A DNA stretch of 64,000 bases from CAYSCX01 sp964429575 (GCA_964429575.1 CAYSCX010000007.1:29885-93884), one strand, 5' to 3'; counted from the first letter of the stretch, positions 36,477-45,632 are shown. Numbers and translations: made by a program. Notes: generated by a model not told the origin, from the sequence alone.

Positions 36477-36716
36477 TTAACCTTTCCCTTCTTGCGCCTG
36501 CGTTCCCACCGTTTTGCCGATCGACTCCGCGGCTGCCAATTCGCCGGCTTGGCTAATTCCGCTCGTTGGCGCGCGCAGCGCGCCTGCCGCTTCGGCCGCC
36601 GCTGAGTCAGCTCCGCCTCGCTGCGCATTTGCCCAACTCGTCTGCTTTGCCTTTTCCACTTCCACACCACTGACGCGATCGATTGCTCCGCGAACGAGTA
36701 GCGGGATTGCCTCCAA
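36477..36716 (-). CDS. Possible degraded membrane protein ORF
   Basis: The frame reads back from 36480 as VEVEKAKQTSW and an Ala/Gly-rich tail, preceded by hydrophobic stretches (FIAVVAYYVLPP, VALGFASGFCLEAIPLLV) that extend to about 36840 in the same frame, where a stop lies without an ATG or GTG between. The hydrophobic pattern looks protein-like, but no start with a ribosome-binding site exists other than a TTG at 36716, inside the second hydrophobic stretch. It may be a 5'-truncated or frameshifted gene. Confidence 0.35.
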   Translation of the reverse strand: MEAIPLLVRGAIDRVSGVEVEKAKQTSWANAQRGGADSAAAEAAGALRAPTSGISQAGELAAAESIGKTVGTQAQEGKG

Positions 36717-36889
36717 GCAGAATCCAGAAGCAAACCCGAGCGCGACCGAAGTCGCGTTGTTGGTGGGCGGCAGAACGTAATAGGCGACGACTGCGATAAA
36801 CGACGTGGTACTCGAGCAAACCCTACCAAGGTAGGCTCTCGATTATCAGGCAGAGTGAACAAGCGCGTGACCGGAGTATCGACACGGGC

Positions 36890-37858
36890 TTACAACGCAT
36901 CGCACAGGCGGTCCAGATCATCACTGTGATCCTTGATGATTGTCTCAGCGAGCATCTTGAGGACTCTGATGTTCGTTCTGCTTGCATCATCCATGTCGTC
37001 GTTGCCTTCACGAAGCTCGCTTTGAAATCGGTAGTATCGAGGCACACCATTTATCGGCTGAAGGAGTTGCCGGAGTTGATAATCCACCGTGTCGCTCACT
37101 CCATCGAATACGACGCTGAGAATCGGTTGGGCCCAGCGCAACAGACCCCAACCCTTGGCTTCGTCATACGGAATCCTTCGCGTGAGCTGCCCGGTTCCGA
37201 GAGATACGACCAGGAACTCGTCCGCGTCTGGATATAGCGTCCGCGCTTCCACGTATGCGCACATCGCAGGGTTGTTGGCGAACACACCGCCATCGACCAA
37301 AGCGTAGTAATCTTTTCCGTCGTGACTTGGGAGTTTCGCCGGCTCAAAGTAGGTCGGAGCGGCTGAAGTCGCACGTGCAACTTGCCACATCGCGAAGTCC
37401 GACGCCGGGCGTTTCGCGGCGTTGGAACTCTTGAAGAAGAACGGATCGCGGCGCTCGATCTCGTAGGCCGTCACAACCAGTTTGGCCACTGCATCCTTGA
37501 GCATGGCGTTTCCGAAGTACTCTTTGAGAATGCGCTCCAACCCATCGGCAGGATATTTCTCCTCGACTGCGTTACCGATTGCCCTGACCCGGTGCCACAC
37601 GGAGCGCGAGAAGATCTCCTGGCCGTATTTCTCATACAGGTCACGGAGTTGGGCCGCCGAATATGCCGGAGCACGGTCGTTGTCCGGCTTTACCAGTCCC
37701 AACGCCAGGATTCCTCCGGTTGACGTGCCGGCGATCAAGTCAAAGAGCTTGGCGATTCTCTGACCCTTCGTGGTTTCAATGTATTCGAGAATCATCGCCG
37801 GAATGATTCCCCGAATTCCGCCTCCGTCAATCGAGAGGACCTTCACTTTCTTGGCCAT
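36890..37858 (-). CDS. Patatin-like phospholipase
   Basis: 322 residues. Oxyanion GGGIRG at 12-17, nucleophile S46 in GTSTGG, and catalytic D189 in VDGGVFANNPA: a Ser-Asp dyad as in bacterial patatins. The compact form, with DxGGxxG at the extreme N-terminus and no membrane segment, is similar to CapV-type and other soluble patatins. It hydrolyses acyl chains from phospholipids. Start ATG at 37858 with GGAGGCTACC upstream. No CD-NTase gene lies next to it, so a CBASS role is not supported. Confidence 0.87.
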   Translation of the reverse strand: MAKKVKVLSIDGGGIRGIIPAMILEYIETTKGQRIAKLFDLIAGTSTGGILALGLVKPDNDRAPAYSAAQLRDLYEKYGQEIFSRSVWHRVRAIGNAVEEKYPADGLERILKEYFGNAMLKDAVAKLVVTAYEIERRDPFFFKSSNAAKRPASDFAMWQVARATSAAPTYFEPAKLPSHDGKDYYALVDGGVFANNPAMCAYVEARTLYPDADEFLVVSLGTGQLTRRIPYDEAKGWGLLRWAQPILSVVFDGVSDTVDYQLRQLLQPINGVPRYYRFQSELREGNDDMDDASRTNIRVLKMLAETIIKDHSDDLDRLCDAL

Positions 37859-38311
37859 GGTAGCCTCCTGGCAAATTTGCCCGGGGGAATGATCTGCGGC
37901 GAAAACAGTTGTGGCAATATCGCCGCGAAAGACTCAGTTGGAGCGGTGCTTAACGTGCGCACAATCAGGCTATCTTCGATCCGGAGTGCGCCCGGCATCG
38001 CATGGTGAGTACGGTGAACCGCTCTGTCCCATTGTTGATCAATGCAAGTGACGGAAGGTTGACATACAAACCTCGTTGCGCTCCTCAACTAACTTGGAGC
38101 TTAGTACTGCTCGCTATCGGTGAGCAAACGCGAAAGGACCCAACTCCGCCAATACGGAAAGCTTGAAGGAACAGCGAGGCGGAGCTGCGTGGTAGGCTGC
38201 AGTTACGTCCGCAACAGCTCGCCTATTCTTTGATTCGCCGGACAGTAAGTCCAGCCGCGCCCGCGGCCTCTCATGATCTCATGTCGGGCGCGGAAGCCTC
38301 GCCAAATGCGC
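37859..38311. other. Intergenic region, nothing recognised
   Basis: About 450 bp between the patatin start and the carboxylesterase stop. Presumably carries the patatin promoter; no clear boxes, repeat or gene seen. Confidence 0.4.
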
Positions 38312-39850
38312 CTACTGCCCGGTCCACGCGAGCCGCTCCGCCCGATAGGGATCGTTCTCGACGCGGCACGAATCATCGAAGATCATCGTTGGGCGTCGCT
38401 CGGCGGTATATGCGGGCCAGTTTGGAATCGCGTCGTTGTTCGGGCTGCCGGTACGAGCGAACGCGATCCACGTGCTGCTCATCTTTTCTGCGAGCGCAAA
38501 TCGCGTCGGCGAGTCTCCTGCCATCGCCGAACTCGCGAGCGTGTCAAACACAAACGGAATCTCGAGTGCATGTGGCGACTTCAGCCGGCCGCCGAGCACC
38601 GGCGTCTCCCAGGTGAACAGGTAGGCGAACACTGGCGCCGCCTGCTGCGCGACCTTGCGGTCAGCCATGATCAGCGACGGAATTCGCATCGACTGGTCGG
38701 TTGCAATCGCAAGAAAGATGTCGCGCGGCGACTCGTTCGGCCGCGCGCGCCGATACGACCCGGCTATCGCGTCGGCGCGGTCGCCCACCAACATGCGCAC
38801 GCGCGTTCGCATCGCCGTCTCGTCCAATCCGTCAAGCCACGGAGCCATTCCAAAAAACAGCGTCATCTCGTCCTTGTTGGTTCCAATCATCAAGGGCACT
38901 CGCGCGGATATCTCCGGTGCGACCGGCTCGAAGGGTCCCGCCGGCAGATGTTTCCCGTCAACGACCGGATTGAAACCCACCCGCCTGCGCTCGGCGAAAG
39001 ACATCATGCTCACTTTCTTGAGCACCGCCGCTTGCGCTTTGATCAATCGGTCCGCCGGAATCTTGCGCAGCTCGCCCACCCGGCCAGCATCGAGCCCCAG
39101 CTCCGCGAGAACCTGTTTCGTAGTCCCGGTCGCGTCATCGCGGCTCGCCATCTGCACCGCCGGCCCGCTCTGAATGATGGCCTTGTGAAAGAGGCCGTGC
39201 GCGGCGGGCATCGCCATCAACACACTGACCTTCGCGCCTCCGCCGGATTCGCCGAAAATCGTCACGTTCGCGGGGTCACCATCGAAACTCGCGATGTTGT
39301 CGCGCACCCATTCGAGCGCCGCGACGATGTCGAGCATGCCGGCATTACCCGATGACGCGAAATCCTCGCCGCCGATGTCGCCGAGGTGCAGGTAACCGAA
39401 TGCACCAAGACGGTGATTGATCGTTACGACGACCACATCGCCCTTGCGGCTCAGATTCGAGCCGTCGTACCACGGCGAGGATCCCGAGCCCGAAATGAAC
39501 GCGCCGCCATGGCACCAGAACATCACCGGGCGTTTGCGCCCGTCGTTCACCGCCGGCGTCCACACGTTCAGCACCAAGCAGTCCTCGCTCATCGGAAGCG
39601 GCTCGCCCGTCGCCAACAGCTTCAGCAGCTCAGACGGAAGCGCCCACGCGTTATCGTCTTGCATCGCACGGCGTCCGTATTCGACGCAGTCGCGCACGCC
39701 TGTCCACGGCGCGGGTTTGACCGGCGGCATGAAACGTCGCGGCCCATCGGCGGCTTCGCCGTAGGGGACGCCCTTGAAGACGTTTATGCCGTCATTCGCG
39801 GTTCCGCGAATTTTTCCGCCAGTCGTCTCGACAACAACATGCTCCGTCAC
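38312..39850 (-). CDS. Type-B carboxylesterase
   Basis: 512 residues of the pnbA/cholinesterase-like family: HGGAFISGSG oxyanion loop (114-123), nucleophile S202 in FGESGGG, a Glu in GTNKDEMTLFFG and a His in SPHALEIPFVFD. It hydrolyses esters of broad type. No signal peptide visible. ATG at 39850. Neighbouring SDR gene lies 63 bp upstream on the same strand, so the two may be co-transcribed. Confidence 0.88.
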   Translation of the reverse strand: MTEHVVVETTGGKIRGTANDGINVFKGVPYGEAADGPRRFMPPVKPAPWTGVRDCVEYGRRAMQDDNAWALPSELLKLLATGEPLPMSEDCLVLNVWTPAVNDGRKRPVMFWCHGGAFISGSGSSPWYDGSNLSRKGDVVVVTINHRLGAFGYLHLGDIGGEDFASSGNAGMLDIVAALEWVRDNIASFDGDPANVTIFGESGGGAKVSVLMAMPAAHGLFHKAIIQSGPAVQMASRDDATGTTKQVLAELGLDAGRVGELRKIPADRLIKAQAAVLKKVSMMSFAERRRVGFNPVVDGKHLPAGPFEPVAPEISARVPLMIGTNKDEMTLFFGMAPWLDGLDETAMRTRVRMLVGDRADAIAGSYRRARPNESPRDIFLAIATDQSMRIPSLIMADRKVAQQAAPVFAYLFTWETPVLGGRLKSPHALEIPFVFDTLASSAMAGDSPTRFALAEKMSSTWIAFARTGSPNNDAIPNWPAYTAERRPTMIFDDSCRVENDPYRAERLAWTGQ

Positions 39851-39913
39851 CGCTGAATGCCCTCCACTGCGAAATTGGTGGTCGCGTTCACACGTTCGCG
39901 CGATGCGCCCGCC

Positions 39914-40753
39914 CTATCTCTTGAACGATGGACCGCGATAGCCACTCGGCATTGCCTGGGAGTCCGGCGAGGACATCGCGGGAAAATTGGGGCCTACCGT
40001 CAATCCTCCGTCAACAATCATCGCGGTACCGGTCACCCATTGGGATTCATCGCTCGCCAAGTACAGGACCATCGATGCGATATCTTCGGGTCTGCCAACC
40101 CGCGGGATTGTCTGAGCGTGTCCCAGCACCTGCTCGACATTCCTAGGATCGTCCAATCCCGGCATCGCTCCCCAAATAGGCGTGTTGATCGCGCCGGGAC
40201 AGATGCAGTTTACGCGAATTTGATCGCGCCCGAGTTGAAGCGCCGCAGATCGCGTCAGACTGATGATCGCTCCTTTCGCCGCCGCGTACGCGGCTCCGTA
40301 AGCCGACGGCAGGAATGATGCCACTGACGAGGTCGAAATGATCGAGCCGCCGCCGCTTTTTCGCATCGGGTCCACCGCGTACTTGATGCCGAGAAATACC
40401 GATCGCAGCAGAACCGCGATCGTTCTATCCCAATCCTCGGCGCTCACCGCTTCAATCGGACCGACCGCGCCGACCAAGCCCGCATTGTTGAACATCACGT
40501 CGAGCCGGCCGTATTCCTTCACGGCCCGGTCCACCGCCGCTGCGATGTCGGGTTCGCTCGATACGTCCGTGTGTTGAAACACCGCGCGGCCGCCCGCCGC
40601 TGCGATTTCGCCGATCACGCGCTCACCACCCTGCGAGTTCAAGTCCGCCGCCACGACTGCTGCGCCTTCGCGCGCCAGACACAGAGCGGTGCCGCGCCCG
40701 ATTCCGCTCGCCGCACCAGTGATGACTGCAACTTTGCCGTTTAGTCTGCCCAT
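39914..40753 (-). CDS. Short-chain dehydrogenase/reductase
   Basis: 279 residues: NAD(P) motif TGAASGIG (12-19), NNAG, catalytic STSSVA serine, Y-x3-K in YAAAK, and the terminal VTGTAMIVDGGLTVGP typical of classical SDRs. ATG at 40753 has GGAGGGA upstream; the longer upstream frame is rejected. Substrate unknown; it precedes the carboxylesterase gene, suggesting ester/alcohol catabolism. Confidence 0.85.
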   Translation of the reverse strand: MGRLNGKVAVITGAASGIGRGTALCLAREGAAVVAADLNSQGGERVIGEIAAAGGRAVFQHTDVSSEPDIAAAVDRAVKEYGRLDVMFNNAGLVGAVGPIEAVSAEDWDRTIAVLLRSVFLGIKYAVDPMRKSGGGSIISTSSVASFLPSAYGAAYAAAKGAIISLTRSAALQLGRDQIRVNCICPGAINTPIWGAMPGLDDPRNVEQVLGHAQTIPRVGRPEDIASMVLYLASDESQWVTGTAMIVDGGLTVGPNFPAMSSPDSQAMPSGYRGPSFKR

Positions 40754-41006
40754 AAGACGTCCCTCCGAATGACGGCCGCGCCGTGCGGCATTGCCAAGCC
40801 AGGTTTGTTTAGAGACCATCAATTGGCGGATGTCCAGTCCTCTGATCAGATTAACCGCGCGAGTCCGGCACCAAGCCCGCACGCATCCACGCACCGCCAG
40901 CGCGACGCCGTGCCGCTCAAGACTCCCGTGAAACCGAAACGCTGTCATGATCGCCGCGTAGGATGCTCACCGGCCGGCGCAGTCAAGCCTGCGAAAGACC
41001 AGAACT

Positions 41007-41606
41007 CTATCCGGGAGGAGGAAAGCAGGGCAGCGTGCGAGTCGCCGAGTACGCATACAGGCGTCCGTCCGAGTCGAACGATCCGAGCGCCCCGCCGAAG
41101 TTGTTGATCAGCGCGACGAGGCGGTCCCGCTCCTCCATCGATTTCGACTCTGCGGGCGCATACGCGAGGAAAGTCATTTCGTCCTTGGCAAGGATTTCAG
41201 TGAGCGGCGGCGCAAAGTTCATCCGCAGGTAATTCGCCGCGGGGCGCCAGCCGCTGGCGTCGCTGTCAAATTCGATTATCGGCTTCCAGTGCGTCTCTTC
41301 CGATATCGCCGCGGTCTCCAATCCGCGGTATTCCGCGACGCCGTCGGCGCGCTGGCGCAGTTCAATCACGCCCGGAGCAACCACTACAAGCCGGCGGCAG
41401 CGGTCCGCGCGATCGAGTTCATTTTCGCCCGGGCGCGTATCATCCGGGGCGAAGCTTCCATGCGTTGCGCCGACGAGGCCCGCCGTCAAATGGACGGCGC
41501 CAGCACCGAGCTGCGCGGCCACCCCCAGAGCGACGGGCGCATATTGAATCGCAGCGTACCAGCATCCGCTGGTCCCGATCGTGATCGCTCCCAGCGAAAG
41601 GAGCAT
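41007..41606 (-). CDS. Hypothetical lipoprotein
   Basis: About 199 residues from ATG 41606, starting with MLLSLGAITIGTSGC (lipobox TSGC). The body has a short Gly/Ala/Val-rich hydrophobic segment (QYAPVALGVAAQLGAGAVHLTAGLVG), then an unassigned soluble domain with a C-terminal LYAYSATRTLPCF. If translation starts at an ATG at 41717 the signal would gain a basic leader. No family recognised; single gene. Confidence 0.6.
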   Translation of the reverse strand: MLLSLGAITIGTSGCWYAAIQYAPVALGVAAQLGAGAVHLTAGLVGATHGSFAPDDTRPGENELDRADRCRRLVVVAPGVIELRQRADGVAEYRGLETAAISEETHWKPIIEFDSDASGWRPAANYLRMNFAPPLTEILAKDEMTFLAYAPAESKSMEERDRLVALINNFGGALGSFDSDGRLYAYSATRTLPCFPPPG

Positions 41607-41737
41607 GATCGGGAACTTTTGCCGCGGACGATTGAATTGATCACGGACGAATGAGCGAAGGCTACTCGCAACTCTAGTTGCGTAGCTATTCCGACGACTC
41701 GCCACCACCACAGCCATCCCGGCGCACCGGGGTCAGT

Positions 41738-42000
41738 CTACCATGCGCGCGAACAGCAAACTGCCGTCTGGCGCCGCGCGGCGGAGCGGAGGTGAGTCGC
41801 AGGCCGCTCGCCGGGAATGCGTTCGCGAATCTGAGGCTCGCGCATCTTCGCGACGCGCTCGTCGATTGGCAGATGCGCGTTCGACCGATAAGTGGGATGT
41901 GTGATGAACAGATGCAACGAACCTTCCAAGCCCATGAGGATTCCGCCCGGTCGCGCACCCAACGCTCGAGCGTACGACGCCGAGGTCGCATCAGGTATTG
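41738..42000 (-). pseudogene. Possible remnant of an M48-type peptidase C-terminus
   Basis: The frame reads SYARALGARPGG then LHLFITHPTYRS..HLPIDERVAKMRE, which resembles the end of HtpX-like M48 proteases (LF-THP---ERI--L). The zinc motif HExxH and the membrane part are absent and the frame opens after a stop near 42008. Weak resemblance over about 45 residues, so this is only a suggestion; otherwise the 490-bp gap holds nothing recognisable. Confidence 0.3.
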
Positions 42001-42203
42001 ACTACGTGATGCGGTCGCGGCGGCCGATGTGCTAAGGGAACGGCAAATGCGCAAGACATCCGACTCGCTGCGGATCGCACCGTGACGCGCGAGGACTTTG
42101 TTCGGTGCGAACCAACGACCGTGGCGGAATCAGCATGGCGGTTACACCCGCCGGGGCCGAATGACGCTGCTTATCGGCGCGCACGCGTGAGAGTCATCGC
42201 AAC

Positions 42204-43181
42204 ATGGCTGAGATAAGCAAGCGCGGGCGGCTCATCGGACTCTTGATGGCGCTGATTGCGGTGGCAGCGATCGCCGCGCATTTTGGCGCGGAGCGCCTGC
42301 ACCTCGCGTGGCTGCAACCGGCGGCGGAGCTGGTAATCCTGGTCGAGATACTCGGCTTTATCGTTTTGGAACGCTACGAGGTCTTTGAACCCGTGCACGA
42401 GTCGATGCGCGAGTTTCATCGATCGATGCAAGGCATTGACGCGCGACTCTCGCAGCTCGAGCAACTCGTGCGCGCGCTCGGCGCCGCCGGCGAAGTGACG
42501 CCCCATCCGAGTACGGCGGATATGTATCGGGCTGCCGCTTCAGCGTTGCGTCGCGCTCTCGTGACCGATCCGGGCGGACCGCAGATCGTGCGTACCGCGC
42601 GCTTGAGCGGAAACTGGCGCCCTCCACATGATCGCCACTACAACCCGGGCGACTTCGAAGCCATCAGCGAGTGGGTATCGGCGATACACGCATTCGAGGT
42701 CGCGCCGGGCGATTCGAACAAAAGTCCGTGGGCGCATTTGTGGTCGAAGCGGATGCTGTTTGCCGTCGGCGACATGGCCTCGTTCGAAGCATTTCTGGCA
42801 CGACTGCCCGGGGATGACGCACAGCCGATTAGCGGATTGGGACTGGTTTCAAATCCGAAAGTACTGAACGTGACGATGAAAGTGATCGTTCAACCCATGT
42901 CCGAAGCCGCGTTATCTCCGTTGACGATCGTCGGCGAGCGCGAAGCGATAGTGAGTTTCGAGGATCCGTCGCTTCCGTATCCGCATTGGGGCATCTCGTA
43001 TCGAGGACCGCAGTACGCGCCGCTCTTCGCGCGGTGGTTCGACGAGATCTGGCAGAGCCCCGCGTCGTACACGGTATTTTCGCGCGACGGCGTTCACAAG
43101 CAAGAACTCGATCGAATCCGCCTGCGGCTCGAAGCGCTGAGCGCCATCGACAGCGCGGCGCCCGCCTCGCGTCGCAACTAG
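42204..43181 (+). CDS. Hypothetical membrane-anchored protein
   Basis: 325 residues. Two N-terminal hydrophobic helices (about 9-26 and 38-56) are followed by a coiled-coil-prone stretch (MREFHRSMQGIDARLSQLEQLV) and a cytosolic domain with ALRRALVTDPGGPQIVRTARL and WFDEIWQSPASYTVF. The C-terminal part has the feel of a phospholipase-D-like or sensor-associated domain of unknown function found after transmembrane helices, but no catalytic motif (HKD) is present. Single gene; a repeat element lies 60 bp downstream. Confidence 0.6.
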   Translation: MAEISKRGRLIGLLMALIAVAAIAAHFGAERLHLAWLQPAAELVILVEILGFIVLERYEVFEPVHESMREFHRSMQGIDARLSQLEQLVRALGAAGEVTPHPSTADMYRAAASALRRALVTDPGGPQIVRTARLSGNWRPPHDRHYNPGDFEAISEWVSAIHAFEVAPGDSNKSPWAHLWSKRMLFAVGDMASFEAFLARLPGDDAQPISGLGLVSNPKVLNVTMKVIVQPMSEAALSPLTIVGEREAIVSFEDPSLPYPHWGISYRGPQYAPLFARWFDEIWQSPASYTVFSRDGVHKQELDRIRLRLEALSAIDSAAPASRRN

Positions 43182-43241
43182 CCCTGGTGAGGACGGTCAA
43201 CGTCGTTCGCGGATCGCCGGTGATCAGTCCGCGCCGACTCT

Positions 43242-43430
43242 CTAGCAGGGTGTTGAGAAATCCTTTGAGTTCGCCCGATGGCATCGGCCGCGCTCTCAAC
43301 ACCCTGCGTGAAAACCTTGTCCTGAGCCACGGGCGAAGGATCTGGCTGCCTTTACTATCTTCTCCCCCCTTCGGGGGAGACGCGAGAGAGGGAGCAGGCT
43401 GTTGAAAGCGCTCTTTCAACAACCTGCTAG
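43242..43430 (+). repeat. Full-length TAGCAGG palindromic repeat (MITE-like)
   Basis: 189 bp from CTAGCAGGGTGTTGAGAAA to TTTCAACAACCTGCTAG. Three hairpins: GCAGGGTGTTGAG/CTCAACACCCTGC, TCTCCCCC/GGGGGAGA, and GCAGGCTGTTGAAAG/CTTTCAACAACCTGC (one mispair). Both ends carry CTAG. The right end provides the TAG stop of the VOC gene. Confidence 0.85.
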
Positions 43431-44200
43431 ACGAGGTAAAAGCGCGTCCCGCAAATCGTCACTTGCGACTCCGACACACGGCATCCGCGCTTCTCCGCCG
43501 CATCAAGAAGTCGTTTGCGATCCGCAACGACGACGTCAATCCCGCCGAGGCCTTCGCCGCGGCTATCGGTCGCCTCGACGAAACGGACGCACGCGTTTGC
43601 GAGCGGCATCTCGAGGCGTCCCTTTGCGTCTTTGCGCAGCGGGATTTCGGTGATTGAGCTCCAACGTTCCGCTAGCGCAGCCGGATCCGGAGATTGCATT
43701 TCGGCGGCGCTGTAACTCCTAACCACCTCAGTACGCTTCGCCGACTGCCAGCGCGTGCCGCCGGCGGCCGCCCAGCTGCCCTGCGGATCGGACTTGGCGT
43801 CCCAGTCGATTTCAAAAAATGCGCCACCGGTGTCAGCCGGATGCAGCTGCATGATGTGCATCGCTTCGAGCTCGCGCTCCCACGCGATTCGCACGCGCAG
43901 TTCCTGCGCCCGCTTGCGCCTCGCGAGCTGTGTTTGGTGGGAATCGCATTGGCAGATGACCATGTAGCCGCCATCACCCTGGCGGCGCTTTAGGTAGCGG
44001 CCCGCGGCGGTGTTCTCGCGGATCGGCGCGACGACCTCGATGAAGTTGGTGCCGACCGGGAAGATTGAGTTTTCAAGACCGAACTCGGCAACGCCCTCAT
44101 CGACGTACCCAACTTCCAGACCAAGCACTGATTTCAGGCCTTCAGCCACCGGGGCCAGCTTTTCAGCGACCAGACATATTTGCCGCAGATGTATCGACAT
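43427..44200 (-). CDS. VOC-superfamily (glyoxalase-like) protein
   Basis: 257 residues. The N-terminal half is a glyoxalase/VOC fold: SIHLRQICLVAEKLAPVAEGLKSVLGLEVGY, IFPVGTNFIEVVAPI, and FFEIDWDAK with a possible Glu ligand; the second half is a degenerate VOC repeat. Enzyme role is uncertain; members include dioxygenases, epimerases and binding proteins. ATG at 44200 has GGAGGACG upstream. The TAG stop lies in the terminal CTAG of the adjacent repeat element, so the natural C-terminus may have been altered. Divergent from the RidA gene. Confidence 0.7.
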   Translation of the reverse strand: MSIHLRQICLVAEKLAPVAEGLKSVLGLEVGYVDEGVAEFGLENSIFPVGTNFIEVVAPIRENTAAGRYLKRRQGDGGYMVICQCDSHQTQLARRKRAQELRVRIAWERELEAMHIMQLHPADTGGAFFEIDWDAKSDPQGSWAAAGGTRWQSAKRTEVVRSYSAAEMQSPDPAALAERWSSITEIPLRKDAKGRLEMPLANACVRFVEATDSRGEGLGGIDVVVADRKRLLDAAEKRGCRVSESQVTICGTRFYLV

Positions 44201-44372
44201 GACGTCCTCCGCGAATTGCAATCCGATAGTGGCGCAACGCGGTTCGGGCTTCCAGCGGAGAATCGCACTCTGCGCCGGGAGAGGTAAATCGTCCGGCGGT
44301 TGAATCACGAACGTTGGCCTTGCGGCGCGGCAGCGTGTGACGCTAGACAGTGACCATCCGGAGGGTTCTCTC

Positions 44373-44762
44373 ATGGCCGCCAATAAAGAAGTGTTTCAGT
44401 CGGCATCATTGCCGCGCGTGCTTCCGTTTTCATCGGCGGTCCGTGGCGGCGACACACTTTACGTTTCAGGCAATCTCGGGAACGTCCCCGGCAAGTTTGA
44501 GCTGGTCGCCGGTGGCGTCGCGGCACAAACGCGACAGGCGCTCGAGAACCTCCGCGAGTCGCTCGCGGTCGCCGGAAGTTCTCTGGACCGCGTCGTGAAG
44601 TGCACGGTTTTTCTGGCCGACATGGCTGACTTTCAGGCGATGAACGAGGCGTATCGGGAATTTTTCCCAATCGATCCGCCTGCGCGAACGACTGTCGCGG
44701 TGAAAGCGCTCGCAATGAACGCGCGGGTTGAGATCGAGTGCATCGCGCTCGCCGGCAACTAG
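44373..44762 (+). CDS. ridA: RidA family enamine/imine deaminase
   Basis: 129 residues. Conserved features of RidA include the N-terminal SASLPR...PFSSAVRGGDTLYVSGN block, R105 in PPARTTV (binds substrate carboxylate) and E120 in ARVEIECIAL. RidA hydrolyses reactive 2-aminoacrylate-type imines made by PLP enzymes; divergent Rid paralogues may differ in substrate. ATG at 44373 follows GGAGGG. Single gene, divergent from the VOC gene. Confidence 0.85.
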   Translation: MAANKEVFQSASLPRVLPFSSAVRGGDTLYVSGNLGNVPGKFELVAGGVAAQTRQALENLRESLAVAGSSLDRVVKCTVFLADMADFQAMNEAYREFFPIDPPARTTVAVKALAMNARVEIECIALAGN

Positions 44763-45433
44763 TCCAGCTCGCCTGGCGATCGTCCTGATTCGAAATTCCG
44801 TGGACGTGGCTTCGGTCGGAACGGCCGGTGCCGCAAACCGCGGCAAGAAGATGGCCGGGCTATCTTTTCAGTGACCGCGGGTGGGGGGCCTGCGGTGTGG
44901 ATAGCCCGGCCTCGCTTGGGGACAAGCGCTGTTCGTTCTCGGGGGAGGAGACTTTCAGCGCTGCCAAGATTCAGTCGCAAAGTGTATGCCGAACAATAAT
45001 GCTTGAATGGCGTTGAATGGCGACAACGCCGCGTTCTCGATTTGCGACGGCTCGCTCCGTTTCGGTACCCGGATCCGGCCTAATTTCGCACAATTGCGCT
45101 CATTCGCGGTTTGCGAGGCGTGCATGGACGTTTGCAAGCTGCAATCGGACAAATCGGCATCTATGGCCTGCTGTTCGTAGTATGCGGTCCCAGAATTGCG
45201 ATGCATGTAGCGGTATGCAGCACGCCGCGCAGCGAGCGGCGTGAGCGCGGCCCGGATCGCAGTCCGGAAAAGAACTCGACGGCGGCCAATATCTGCGAAG
45301 CGCAGGACAATCACAATCAGGCAACGCTCTGTGCGTCCACGATGTCCCGACCGTGAATTCGAGGCCGCGCGAGGTTGGTGCTCGCGGGCGCCGTGTTGTG
45401 AGGCTCTTGATCCGTATGTTAATTCGTATGGCT
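44763..45433. other. Gene-free region upstream of tRNA cluster
   Basis: About 670 bp. Apart from a strong hairpin at 44853-44911 (listed) no gene is supported; open frames on both strands lack start signals. The tRNA-cluster promoter should lie near its end, but no clear boxes are claimed. Confidence 0.5.
44853..44911 (+). other. Strong isolated hairpin
   Basis: GGCCGGGCTATC pairs perfectly with GATAGCCCGGCC across a 35-base loop that itself contains CCGC/GCGG and a run of six G. No T-tract follows. Lies 91 bp after the ridA stop. Could be a terminator, an mRNA-stabilising structure or part of a small RNA. Confidence 0.5.
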
Positions 45434-45507
45434 CGGGGCGTGGCGCAGCCTGGTAGCGCACCTGCCTTGGGAGCAGGGGGTCGGCCGTTCAAATCGGCTC
45501 GCCCCGA
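45434..45507 (+). tRNA. tRNA-Pro (TGG)
   Basis: Acceptor CGGGGCG/CGCCCCG with A73; D-arm GCGCAGCCTGGTAGCGC; anticodon stem CCTGC/GCAGG with loop CTTGGGA (anticodon TGG); T-loop GTTCAAAT. CCA not encoded. First of a four-tRNA cluster. Confidence 0.95.
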
Positions 45508-45510
45508 TAC

Positions 45511-45587
45511 GCGCCAGTAGCTCAGGTGGAAAGAGCAGCGGCCTTCTAAGCCGCGGGTCAGGGGTTCGAGTCCCTTCTGGCGCGCCA
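45511..45587 (+). tRNA. tRNA-Arg (TCT)
   Basis: Acceptor GCGCCAG/CTGGCGC, G73, encoded CCA at 45585-45587; anticodon stem GCGGC/GCCGC with loop CTTCTAA (anticodon TCT); T-loop GTTCGAGT. Three bases after tRNA-Pro. Confidence 0.95.
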
Positions 45588-45632
45588 TACGCGAACGGCT
45601 CGGCAGGCGCCGATTTCGCTCAGGCATCGGGC

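Noticed and set aside
36890..37858. Patatin as a CBASS effector (CapV)
   Set aside because: No CD-NTase, Cap2/Cap3 or other defence gene is adjacent; the class III cyclases 6 kb away are of a different type.
38273..39355. 360-residue frame antisense to the carboxylesterase
   Set aside because: His/Arg-rich shadow of a clear esterase gene.
45434..45507. tRNA-Pro(TGG) as another copy of the cassette attachment site
   Set aside because: Its T-arm and 3' sequence differ from the 41-bp repeat of tRNA-Pro(GGG).
44955..45627. Long frames across the tRNA cluster
   Set aside because: They run through tRNA genes on either strand and have no ribosome-binding site.
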